DNA of 13,738 nt from CAYPXN01 sp964414715 (GTDB taxonomy: Bacteria; UBA10199; JADFYH01), in the NCBI GenBank assembly GCA_964414715.1, contig CAYPXN010000030.1, positions 1 to 13,738 on the forward strand, given 5' to 3'. Position numbers and translations under genes: made by a program. This document shows positions 7,848-13,738 of the stretch, piece by piece; the stretch's first letter is position 1; each line of letters starts with the position of its first letter. The notes beneath the pieces were generated by a model, which saw only the letters and a program-made list of their open reading frames with translations, did not search any database and was not told where the DNA came from.

Positions 7848-7888
7848 CATCACAAAAAAGGCATCAGAGGGCAAGTGCAAGAAGATAG

Positions 7889-7894
7889 AAGGAG
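7889..7894 (+). promoter_or_regulatory. Strong ribosome-binding site fixing the start of the second paralogue
   Basis: AAGGAG lies eight bases before the ATG at 7903. The sequence around both paralogues' starts is alike: TGTTATGTCTTT occurs at 6012-6023 and again at 7899-7910, which supports both start choices and common descent. Confidence 0.7.
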
Positions 7895-7902
7895 CACTTG
7901 TT

Positions 7903-9093
7903 ATGTCTTTACACTTATCCACTGTAAGGAGTTCTAATCTTTTAGATCGTATCGGAGTTTTAAGAACTTCTCGACTTACTGTTTCCCAACAAAAAATGGA
8001 TGCATTGGATGCGAATATGTCGGCTTCCTTGCAAGATGCGAAATCCTTGCTTGCTTTTACGCTGGGAGGTTTTGTGGGCAAGGTCGGAAAATTTGCTTCG
8101 ATGGGTTTGGGTTCTTCTCTTCTTGCTTCAGGAGTGGGCTTGGGATTGGAAGCTGTAGTGATCCGTGGAGCAGAAGGAGTGATGGAAGGAAAGGACTTGC
8201 GAGAGTCTTTGGAGTGGAGAAGCGTTTTGTCGACCGCTTTGAATGTGGGTGTTTTGCAAGGTGCAGGTCATATTTTTAGAAATCAGAATACGGTTTTAAG
8301 AAATGCGATTCAGACTTCTGCAATGGTGGGGGTAAATGAACTTGCAGCGAAAGCACATTTGCATGAAAGCTCTGAAGGTTCTGTAAGCGCTCAGTTAGTC
8401 GATGCTTTTTTTATGAATACAAAGATGCTAGCGGCGTCTTCATTGTTTCACTATTTATCTCCTCGTATTCGAATAACGGAGAAATCGTTTGAATTGATGT
8501 TTTCAATGAGATCTTTTGTTCCTTCAGAAAGTTTTGCGCAAAGCAAGTTGTTGATAGGGCTTTCCGTCATGTCTGCACGAGTACCTCGCCAAGATCATCC
8601 GAATGGTAGGTTTGCTTTGATGGGGGTGAGACCTCAGTTACAAGGTAGCAGAACAATTGTTACAGAGCCGCCTAAAGAAGCAAGAAAAGCTCAACCAGAT
8701 TTTGATGTCGCATCTTTTGAAGAAGAGTTAACAAGAGAGGTGCAGAGTCTTGAGTCTAAAGAAGAGAAAGCGAATCATTTGATGAGTGTAGTAAATGATT
8801 TGTGGAGAGAGTTAAAAGATTTAAGGACAGAGCTGGCAGACTCATCTACCCAATCGGATTTGTATGACCACCGAGATCTCACAATGGAAAAGCAAAGGCT
8901 TTTTGTTAAATTACAAACAGTGGACCGGATCGTTCGTAAGACAAAAGTAGGTGGTATTATGACTTTAGAGGGTCTTCCCAAAACTTACCGTTCTCTTAGG
9001 GCATTTATAAATCATGTTTTGAGAGAATTTGAAAAACCCATTGCAGTACGTCCTTTTGGAGAAAGATTTCTTGAGAGTGGAGATGAAGATTAA
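7903..9093 (+). CDS. Paralogue of the upstream gene: shared N-terminal module, FGE body missing, helical C-terminus
   Basis: This protein has 396 residues. Residues about 33-225 align with residues 32-227 of the upstream protein: LLAFTLGGFVGKVGKF against LAAFAVGGLAYRLGKL, EAVVIRGAEGVMEGKDL against ESLVIRGTETLWEGKNL, and IFRNQNTVLRNAIQTSAM against LFKNQNLLFRHALQTSAL. Shortly after the alignment ends at MSA (223-225), the sequence passes to DHPNGRFALMGVRP (231-244), which resembles the last residues of an FGE domain; the roughly 340 residues between are gone. From about 255 on, the protein is charged and probably helical, with coiled-coil-like stretches (EEELTREVQSLESKEEKA and NDLWRELKDLRTELADS), ending in an acidic tail. 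It contains no cysteine, signal peptide or catalytic motif. Function is unknown. A gene duplication followed by domain loss and C-terminal gain is the simplest reading. Confidence 0.78.
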   Translation: MSLHLSTVRSSNLLDRIGVLRTSRLTVSQQKMDALDANMSASLQDAKSLLAFTLGGFVGKVGKFASMGLGSSLLASGVGLGLEAVVIRGAEGVMEGKDLRESLEWRSVLSTALNVGVLQGAGHIFRNQNTVLRNAIQTSAMVGVNELAAKAHLHESSEGSVSAQLVDAFFMNTKMLAASSLFHYLSPRIRITEKSFELMFSMRSFVPSESFAQSKLLIGLSVMSARVPRQDHPNGRFALMGVRPQLQGSRTIVTEPPKEARKAQPDFDVASFEEELTREVQSLESKEEKANHLMSVVNDLWRELKDLRTELADSSTQSDLYDHRDLTMEKQRLFVKLQTVDRIVRKTKVGGIMTLEGLPKTYRSLRAFINHVLREFEKPIAVRPFGERFLESGDED

Positions 9094-9106
9094 TTAGAAA
9101 TTTTCA

Positions 9107-9138
9107 GCCTTGTCACTCCCCCATAAATTATCTATGTA
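9107..9138 (+). promoter_or_regulatory. Possible promoter for miaB (-35-like element)
   Basis: TTGTCA (9110-9115) lies in the same 11-base string, GCCTTGTCACT, that carries the -35 box at 5371-5381. The -10 candidate 17 bases on, TATGTA (9133-9138), is poor and would leave almost no leader before the ATG at 9148, so the exact promoter is uncertain. The gap after the preceding gene (9094-9147) contains no terminator hairpin. Confidence 0.25.
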
Positions 9139-9147
9139 GGCTTTCTT

Positions 9148-10476
9148 ATGACTTTAAAGAAGGTTTACATCGAAACCCACGGTTGCCAAATGAACGTGGA
9201 TGATTCCTTGCGTATGGCCAAGAAGGTGGCTCCTTTGGGTTACCAGTATACCGAACGACCCGAAGATGCAGACCTGATTCTGATCAACACCTGTAGTGTG
9301 CGTGAAAAAGCCTCCCACAAGGCTCATTCTGCCGTTGGAAAATATTATCCCCTCAAAACTTTGAAACCTTCCCTTATTTTAGGTTTGGCAGGTTGCCAGG
9401 CACAAGTCGAAGGGGAAAAAATTCTGAAACGATTTGATCATCTTGATTTTGTTTTGGGACCGGATCAGCTTGCGGCTCTCCCTGAAGTGGTGGAGAAGAT
9501 TGAAAAGGGAGAGGGTAGATCTCTTAATCAGACCAAACGCATTAAGCCTGCTGACTTTCAATTTGTGGAACTCGCCCTGGATGCGGAGGAAAGTCTTCGT
9601 TCCGCTTTTGTCACCATCATGAAGGGTTGTGATAATTTTTGTTCCTTTTGTATTGTGCCTTTCGTGAGAGGAAGAGAAGTCTCTCGACCCAGTCAGGAAA
9701 TTGTCCAGGAAATTAAAAAACTCGCAGAGCATGGTGTGAAAGAAGTGACCCTGCTCGGTCAAAATGTAAACTCTTATGGAACGAAGAACAGCGGAGAGCT
9801 GAGCTTTGCCCAGCTTTTGAGAAAAATCGAGGAAGAAACCTCGATTGAAAGAATCCGTTTTACGACTTCTCATCCCAAAGATGTGGGGCAGGACTTGATG
9901 GATGCCTTTCGGGATTTGGACAAACTGGCAAAGCATATTCATCTTCCTGTGCAGTCGGGTTCCAATGCGGTTCTTGAAAAAATGTATCGTACTTATACCC
10001 GTGAGGAATATCTGAAAATTGTGGAAGGACTTCAAAAGGCCTGCCCGGATATTGCGATCACGACGGATCTCATTGTGTGTTTTCCGGGAGAGGACGACAA
10101 GGCATTCGAAGATACCCTGACTTTGATGGATGAAGTACAGTTTGATACCTCATTTTCTTTTTGTTATTCTCCACGTCCTCACACAACTGCGGTAAGATAT
10201 TTTGAGGATAACTTAGATCAAAAGTTGAAGGAAGAACGTCTATATCTTCTTCAGGAAAAGCAGAAAAAAATCACCTTTGCAAAAAATGAAGCATGTGTGG
10301 GAAAATGTTACGATGTGCTTTTAGAGGGGGCCTCAAAACGTGGAGAATCCCTTCAAGGCCGCAGCACTCATAACAGAATTGTGCATTTAAACTCGACAGA
10401 TGAATCGCTTGTCGGCAAAATAACGAAGGTGAAAATTGTCCGTGCTACGCCCATGGCTTTAATGGCAGTGCTTTAA
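9148..10476 (+). CDS. miaB: tRNA-2-methylthio-N6-dimethylallyladenosine synthase MiaB
   Basis: MiaB adds a methylthio group to i6A at position 37 of tRNAs reading UNN codons, using S-adenosylmethionine and two iron-sulfur clusters. The length (442) is normal. The N-terminal domain opens with VYIETHGCQMNVDDS and carries the three auxiliary-cluster cysteines C13, C49 (INTCSVREKA) and C83 (LAGCQAQ). The radical-SAM cluster cysteines are in GCDNFCSFCIVP (C161, C165, C168), followed by the MiaB-type VRGREVSRP and LLGQNVNSYG. HLPVQSGSN lies in the barrel. A C-terminal TRAM domain (RNA binding) starts near residue 375 with EACVGKCYDVLLEG. MNVD at residues 15-18 and the motif set separate MiaB from its relatives RimO and MtaB. 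An AGG (9138-9140) seven bases upstream supports the ATG. All key residues are present. Confidence 0.97.
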   Translation: MTLKKVYIETHGCQMNVDDSLRMAKKVAPLGYQYTERPEDADLILINTCSVREKASHKAHSAVGKYYPLKTLKPSLILGLAGCQAQVEGEKILKRFDHLDFVLGPDQLAALPEVVEKIEKGEGRSLNQTKRIKPADFQFVELALDAEESLRSAFVTIMKGCDNFCSFCIVPFVRGREVSRPSQEIVQEIKKLAEHGVKEVTLLGQNVNSYGTKNSGELSFAQLLRKIEEETSIERIRFTTSHPKDVGQDLMDAFRDLDKLAKHIHLPVQSGSNAVLEKMYRTYTREEYLKIVEGLQKACPDIAITTDLIVCFPGEDDKAFEDTLTLMDEVQFDTSFSFCYSPRPHTTAVRYFEDNLDQKLKEERLYLLQEKQKKITFAKNEACVGKCYDVLLEGASKRGESLQGRSTHNRIVHLNSTDESLVGKITKVKIVRATPMALMAVL

Positions 10477-10483
10477 AATTGGT

Positions 10484-10569
10484 GTCATCGCGAGCGAAGC
10501 GCGGCGATCCCCTAAGTGCACTTGGGAGATTGCCACGTCGCCCCGCAAAGAGGGACTCCTCGCAATGAC
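10484..10569. repeat. Palindromic intergenic element GTCATCGCGAG...CGCAATGAC
   Basis: An 86-base element fills most of the gap between miaB and the next gene. Its ends are imperfect inverted copies, GTCATCGCGAG at the left and CTCCTCGCAATGAC at the right. The core (10503-10534) is a nearly complete 16-base-pair hairpin centred on AAGTGCACTT, with G-U pairs and one mismatch. The ends resemble the GTCATTGCGAG-type palindromes I recall as dispersed repeats in many bacterial genomes, especially uncultured lineages; that comparison is from memory. There is no coding capacity. It ends 14 bases before the next start codon, and the ribosome-binding AGAGGT (10574-10579) lies just outside it. Confidence 0.75.
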
Positions 10570-10583
10570 GATCAGAGGTAACA

Positions 10584-11096
10584 ATGACGAATGCAAACCA
10601 AATGATACAAATGAAGGTGACAGGCCTGACGATTGATCCCTTCACCAACATGCCTATTATTATTTTGAAGGATTTGGAAGAGAAGATGGCTTTGCCGATT
10701 TGGATTGGATTGATTGAAGCTTCTTCCATTGCAACAGAGTTGGAGAAAATCCAGTTGGCTCGTCCGATGACTCATGACTTGATGAAAAATATTTTAAATG
10801 AGTTGGAAGTAAAAGTGGATAGAGTGGAAATTAATGATTTGGCAGACAACACTTTTTATTCCACCATTTATCTGATTTCCACCGGTAAAAACCTGACGAT
10901 GGATTCTCGTCCTTCAGATGCGATTGCGGTGGCTCTTCGTACCAATGCGCCCATTTATGTGGATGCTAAGGTAATGGAAAAGTCACGTCGTATTGATCTC
11001 TCAAAAACAGGCGATGAAGAGGGTGGAAAAAAACAAAAATGGGCCGAAATTCTGGAAAATCTTTCCCCGGAAGATTTTGGCAAATATAAGATGTGA
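10584..11096 (+). CDS. Bifunctional nuclease family protein (BFN/DUF151)
   Basis: This 170-residue protein consists mostly of the BFN domain. Signature segments are VTGLTIDPFTNMPIIILKD (12-30), LPIWIGLIEASSIA (37-50), RPMTHDLMKNIL (60-71) and MDSRPSDAIAVALR (106-119) followed by APIYV. The name comes from a plant member with RNase and DNase activity; the biochemical role of bacterial members is poorly established, so nuclease activity here is inferred from family only. The C-terminal ENLSPEDFGKYKM is typical of versions from deltaproteobacterial-type genomes as I recall them. AGAGGT five bases before the ATG supports the start, although homologues often begin nearer Met7 or Met10. It follows miaB by 107 bases filled mostly by a palindromic element. 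The two genes may still share a transcript, since no T-run terminator separates them. Confidence 0.9.
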   Translation: MTNANQMIQMKVTGLTIDPFTNMPIIILKDLEEKMALPIWIGLIEASSIATELEKIQLARPMTHDLMKNILNELEVKVDRVEINDLADNTFYSTIYLISTGKNLTMDSRPSDAIAVALRTNAPIYVDAKVMEKSRRIDLSKTGDEEGGKKQKWAEILENLSPEDFGKYKM

Positions 11097-11167
11097 AACC
11101 CCTCCTAGCCTCCCCTTGTCAGGGGAGGAATTGGTACATCCCCCTGATAAGGGGGACTGAGGGGGTT
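11097..11167. repeat. Double-hairpin C/G-run intergenic element
   Basis: A 71-base element fills nearly the entire gap between two genes. Outer arms AACCCCTC (11097-11104) and GAGGGGGTT (11159-11167) are near-perfect inverted copies. Inside are two perfect hairpins: CCTCCCCT/AGGGGAGG (11109-11128, loop TGTC) and TCCCCCT/AGGGGGA (11139-11156, loop GATA). The whole can fold as a cruciform or three-way structure. It starts at the first base after the preceding stop codon. Such C-run/G-run palindromes recur in many genomes to my recollection. It has no coding capacity and no T-run. Confidence 0.72.
11159..11165 (+). promoter_or_regulatory. Ribosome-binding sequence supplied by the repeat's right arm
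   Basis: GAGGGGG, part of the outer inverted arm of the palindromic element, lies seven bases before the ATG at 11173 and is the only purine-rich sequence available to initiate that gene. If the element folds, this site pairs with the left arm and would be hidden. Confidence 0.45.
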
Positions 11168-11172
11168 AAATT

Positions 11173-11535
11173 ATGAAAAAACTTTTTCTCCATTGGCTTC
11201 CTGTCTTTTTATATTCTTCTCTCATTTTTTATCTTTCTTCTCGGTCGGATGTGCACGCTGAGCATGATAAAATTGCCCACACAGCAGCCTATACGGTGTT
11301 GTGTCTTTTGTTTCTATGGGCACTTCGACTGCATGTGAAATCATTGCCCGCTTTGTTGCTCTTCGCTGTTTTACTGACGACATTTTATGGAGTGGGTGAT
11401 GAATATCATCAGTCCTTTGTTCCCGGGCGTGAAAGTAGTATCTATGATGTGATGGCAGATTTTTTGGGTTCAATGTTAGGAGTCACTTTTTATGTCCTCG
11501 CAACACGTTTTTCAAAACATAAATCCCCAGCTTGA
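11173..11535 (+). CDS. VanZ family membrane protein
   Basis: This integral membrane protein of 120 residues has three or four hydrophobic helices (about 5-22, 37-54, 57-74 and 94-112). The conserved VanZ features are DKIAH (32-36), YGVGDEYHQSFVPGRESSIYD (72-92) and D96 with the following glycine (DFLGSMLG). VanZ is best known for low-level teicoplanin resistance in some enterococci, but most genomic homologues are chromosomal with no proven link to resistance. The context here gives no resistance cluster, so no antibiotic phenotype should be inferred. The C-terminus overlaps the next gene by 44 bases in another frame, indicating a shared transcript. The start codon is preceded by a palindromic element that supplies its purine-rich region. 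Confidence 0.88.
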   Translation: MKKLFLHWLPVFLYSSLIFYLSSRSDVHAEHDKIAHTAAYTVLCLLFLWALRLHVKSLPALLLFAVLLTTFYGVGDEYHQSFVPGRESSIYDVMADFLGSMLGVTFYVLATRFSKHKSPA

Positions 11536-12001
11536 AAAAGATGTTTTTTTGGCTCCGGGTTCTCATGTGATTGGAAATGTAAAAATTGGATCTGAATCCA
11601 GCATTTGGTTTAACACGGTAGTGCGTGGTGATGTGAACTGGATTACTATTGGTGAGAGAAGCAATATTCAGGATCTGAGCATGGTCCATGTTGATTCGGG
11701 AGGTTGGCCCTGTATCATTGGAGATGATGTAACAGCGGGGCATCGGGTGATTTTGCACGGATGTGAAATTGCAGATCGTGTCTTGGTGGGGATGGGTTCT
11801 ATTGTGATGAATGGGGTAAAAGTGGGGGAAGATTCTATTATCGGTGCGGGATCTTTGGTCACCGAGAATACAATAATCCCTCCCCGTACTCTGGCTTTAG
11901 GTTCCCCCTGTAAAGTTAAACGAGACCTGACTGAAAAAGAAATCCAGATGATTAAACTCTCTGCTCTTCATTACGCAGAACTTGCTGCGAAATATTTATA
12001 A
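11492..12001 (+). CDS. Gamma-carbonic-anhydrase-like hexapeptide-repeat protein (YrdA/PaaY family)
   Basis: The 169 residues form a left-handed beta-helix of hexapeptide repeats (VIGNVKIGSESSIWFNTVVRGD and onward) with a C-terminal helix (LSALHYAELAAKYL). Gamma-class metal ligands are visible: H66 (MVHVD), H84 and H89 (AGHRVILHGC). R45, D47 and Q60 match further conserved positions of the class. Homologues trimerise with the metal between subunits. Carbonic anhydrase activity varies in this family and some members are inactive or act on thioesters, so the enzymatic role is provisional. The ATG lies within vanZ (44-base overlap). Homology begins at once (FQNINPQLEKDVFLAPGS), which supports this upstream start despite the overlap. 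The gene ends just before a strong palindrome at a convergent junction. Confidence 0.9.
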   Translation: MSSQHVFQNINPQLEKDVFLAPGSHVIGNVKIGSESSIWFNTVVRGDVNWITIGERSNIQDLSMVHVDSGGWPCIIGDDVTAGHRVILHGCEIADRVLVGMGSIVMNGVKVGEDSIIGAGSLVTENTIIPPRTLALGSPCKVKRDLTEKEIQMIKLSALHYAELAAKYL

Positions 12002-12005
12002 ATGG

Positions 12006-12034
12006 CGTCACCCCGGGTGTGACCCGGGGTGACG
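12006..12034 (+). terminator. Strong palindrome acting as probable terminator at the convergent junction
   Basis: A perfect 13-base-pair stem, CGTCACCCCGGGT (12006-12018) with ACCCGGGGTGACG (12022-12034), closes a GTG loop and is followed on the + strand by ATTTTATTT. It lies five bases after the + strand gene stop and eight bases beyond the stop of the - strand gene, so it could stop transcription from both sides, though the - strand tail is less T-rich. The GTCACCCCGGG arm also resembles a dispersed palindromic repeat, so it may be a repeat recruited as terminator. Confidence 0.7.
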
Positions 12035-12042
12035 GATTTTAT

Positions 12043-13737
12043 TTAAGGTGTAATCACCAATCGATTTCCCGAACTTGTAATACTGAAATTCGGAATACTA
12101 ATAATGGCATGGTTGTCTGAGTTGATTCTTCCTGAAGCCAGGATTTGACCACTTGAATTCAAGTTCTGCCAAGCATAACTCGTGTTGGGAAGAGGGTGGA
12201 AGTTTTGGAGACGTCGCGGAGTGACCGTGCTTGTGACATTTCCAGAGGCATATAAACTCGCTTCGTAGTAGTTTGATTGATCGATCACACTTTTAACATC
12301 CCACATCACATTCAGGTTGTAATCTGCCAGACCTGCATTTGTGAGTAAATCGCTACCCGTAGTGTTTGAGAAAGAGATGTAACTTTGAAGAGGAAAGTCT
12401 TTGTCAGCTCCAGGAGTTAGAGGTATGGCATCTTCAAATGTATTCCAGGGAATCGTTAACATGCGGAAGTCGATAGTATCTGCGGGAGCAAAACCTTGCC
12501 ATCCATGTGAGCTGCTGTTGATGATTCCCGCATAGCCCCGCTTGCCGCTATCCATACATTGATAGAAAGGATATCCCTGGCTTGCGGCTTGAATGGTTGT
12601 GTCGTTGCTTCCGTGTACCGCAAGGATAAATCCCGTTTCTTTATTTTCATAGCGAGGATCACAGGCGATTGTTTTGTGGTCCATGTAATCCCAGATTCCC
12701 ATTCCGTTCATGTCTTCGATGTTTGAATCCGTGTTGCTGCCATCGATCCAAGAAATGCCAAGGTTAAGTACAGGGTTGTTTTTACTGACAAGTCCCCATC
12801 GACCTTCATTTTCATTTCTCCAGACGGGATCACTTGCATAGTCGGTCATTCCTTGTGATGCATACACCATTGCAAAGATTTGCGGATAGTGCATGGCCCA
12901 GCTGACTACTCCCGAGGCTCCCATGGAATTTCCGTAGGCATAAATGCGTTTCGGATCGGCATGATTGCTGTAGTAGGGATCCTGAAAAACATCTTTCAGG
13001 CTGCGAAGCATACGGATTTCCGAAAAATTGCAGATGGGTCCGTCAGAGACCGTCGTGCGAGTGGCATCCTGGAAATCATTGTAGCAGCTGTAACCCCAGT
13101 ACCAGTCTTGTTCTCCGTAGCTGGCAAAGAAGGGATCATCAAAAGATATCCAGATACCATCCCCGTAAGGTTCCGCATTTACATAGCGACTATTTTTTCC
13201 TTCCATGTGCAGGACGATTTCCATCGGGGTAGTATCGTTGGGATTGTAATTGCCATTCACGGTGACAGAGTAGTTGTAGGCATAACCATGCATTGTGGAA
13301 TTCCAGTTATGATAATCCATGAACTGGGTATAGATGCGGCTGATGCGTCCATTGTTTGAGGATGTTGCAACAAGAACCGGTTTTGGATCATTGACGACTT
13401 CATTGAGTGGAGTCGTCAGGCTGTTTGAACTGTTGAAATTTGATTTGTTTGCAGTGGCATTTGCAACGGTGATGACCGCATAATAGAAATTTCCTGAATC
13501 CGCAGGAGTATTGACGAAGAGGCCTGTGGTAGCTCCCAATTGGGGGCCATTGTCCTGGATAATGAAACGTTGTTGCACGCTTCCACCGCGTGTGGCCTCG
13601 CTACGATAGTAGCTGGAATTTTCTTTTACCACCGCTACAGCTGTCGCAGAAGCCAGATTTTGCGCATTGATAGGAGAGCTGGAACGATAAATGGCGTAAC
13701 TTTCTCCTGTAATCGCGGTGTTTTCTGTCCATGTGAT
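12043..13737 (-). CDS. Probable secreted alpha/beta-hydrolase (esterase-like), 5'-truncated
   Basis: The frame stays open to the window edge, giving 564 visible residues; an internal GTG at 13632 should not be taken as the start. The first segment (ITWTENTAITGESYAIYRSSSP, later NFYYAVITVAN) looks like a fibronectin type III domain. A hydrolase domain follows. Counting from the internal GTG, the nucleophile elbow is RIYAYGNSMGASG with Ser236 (codon 12925-12927), followed by LAVHGSND with Asp344 and SSSHGWQG with His376, a plausible Ser-Asp-His triad. The arrangement resembles PHB-depolymerase/feruloyl-esterase-like enzymes, but the substrate cannot be read. The last 100 residues (YEASLYASGNVTST to NRLVITP) are beta-rich, like an accessory or sorting domain. 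Asn/Ser/Thr/Tyr richness suits an exported protein; the signal peptide would be upstream, outside the window. It is convergent with the preceding + strand genes. Confidence 0.82.
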   Translation of the reverse strand: MTWTENTAITGESYAIYRSSSPINAQNLASATAVAVVKENSSYYRSEATRGGSVQQRFIIQDNGPQLGATTGLFVNTPADSGNFYYAVITVANATANKSNFNSSNSLTTPLNEVVNDPKPVLVATSSNNGRISRIYTQFMDYHNWNSTMHGYAYNYSVTVNGNYNPNDTTPMEIVLHMEGKNSRYVNAEPYGDGIWISFDDPFFASYGEQDWYWGYSCYNDFQDATRTTVSDGPICNFSEIRMLRSLKDVFQDPYYSNHADPKRIYAYGNSMGASGVVSWAMHYPQIFAMVYASQGMTDYASDPVWRNENEGRWGLVSKNNPVLNLGISWIDGSNTDSNIEDMNGMGIWDYMDHKTIACDPRYENKETGFILAVHGSNDTTIQAASQGYPFYQCMDSGKRGYAGIINSSSHGWQGFAPADTIDFRMLTIPWNTFEDAIPLTPGADKDFPLQSYISFSNTTGSDLLTNAGLADYNLNVMWDVKSVIDQSNYYEASLYASGNVTSTVTPRRLQNFHPLPNTSYAWQNLNSSGQILASGRINSDNHAIISIPNFSITSSGNRLVITP

Positions 13738-13738
13738 A

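Noticed and set aside
6016..9093. Sulfatase-maturation or ergothioneine-type enzyme system
   Set aside because: No sulfatase, EgtD-like methyltransferase or catalytic cysteines are present; only the fold is recognisable.
9379..10035. 218-codon - strand open frame inside miaB
   Set aside because: Antisense to the radical-SAM domain; the composition is that of a shadow frame.
11173..11535. Glycopeptide-resistance gene cluster because of VanZ
   Set aside because: No vanH/A/X/S/R-type genes are nearby, and VanZ-family proteins are widespread chromosomal membrane proteins without that role.
12880..13359. 159-codon + strand open frame opposite the hydrolase
   Set aside because: Translation is repetitive Ile/Val/Gly/Arg, typical of antisense to a Tyr/Asn/Asp-rich exported protein, while the - strand frame carries the GNSMG motif.

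Overview
The window looks like a chromosomal segment of a Gram-negative bacterium of moderate-to-low GC, most likely from the old Deltaproteobacteria and their uncultured relatives. The signs are the order mutS-glnD, miaB followed by a bifunctional-nuclease gene ending in PEDFGKYKM, a secreted esterase built from fibronectin-like modules, and intergenic palindromes of kinds common in such genomes. The taxonomic guess is inference from gene content and I hold it loosely. No rRNA, tRNA, CRISPR array, transposase, integrase or phage gene is visible.

Region 1 (1-5343, + strand) is a tightly packed housekeeping unit. It holds mutS (5' end cut off by the window), glnD (PII uridylyltransferase, overlapping mutS by 38 bases if the upstream ATG is used), and a 71-residue single-pass membrane protein whose GTG start overlaps the glnD stop. 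They are probably co-transcribed.

Region 2 (5344-9093, + strand) is the least familiar part. A good sigma70-type promoter and a GC-rich, hairpin-forming leader precede a 112-residue protein with a C-x4-C-x9-C-x2-H zinc-finger-like motif. Two tandem paralogues follow. They share a glycine/small-residue-rich N-terminal module of about 230 residues that I do not recognise. The first continues into a divergent formylglycine-generating-enzyme (FGE-sulfatase) fold. The second appears to have lost nearly all of that fold, kept its terminal GVRP tail, and gained a charged helical C-terminus. Neither protein contains a single cysteine. This pair is the best candidate here for something undescribed.

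Region 3 (9094-12042, + strand) returns to recognisable genes: miaB (tRNA methylthiotransferase), a DUF151 bifunctional nuclease, a VanZ-family membrane protein and a gamma-carbonic-anhydrase-like hexapeptide protein. Three unrelated palindromic intergenic elements occupy three of the gaps. One places a purine-rich ribosome-binding sequence directly before vanZ, and one probably acts as the terminator at the convergent junction.

Region 4 (12043-13738, - strand) is a 5'-truncated gene for a probable exported alpha/beta-hydrolase with a Ser-Asp-His triad between beta-rich domains. No stretch over about 210 bases lacks a gene; the longest gaps (5344-5544, 5884-6015, 7792-7902, 10477-10583) are described in the entries.
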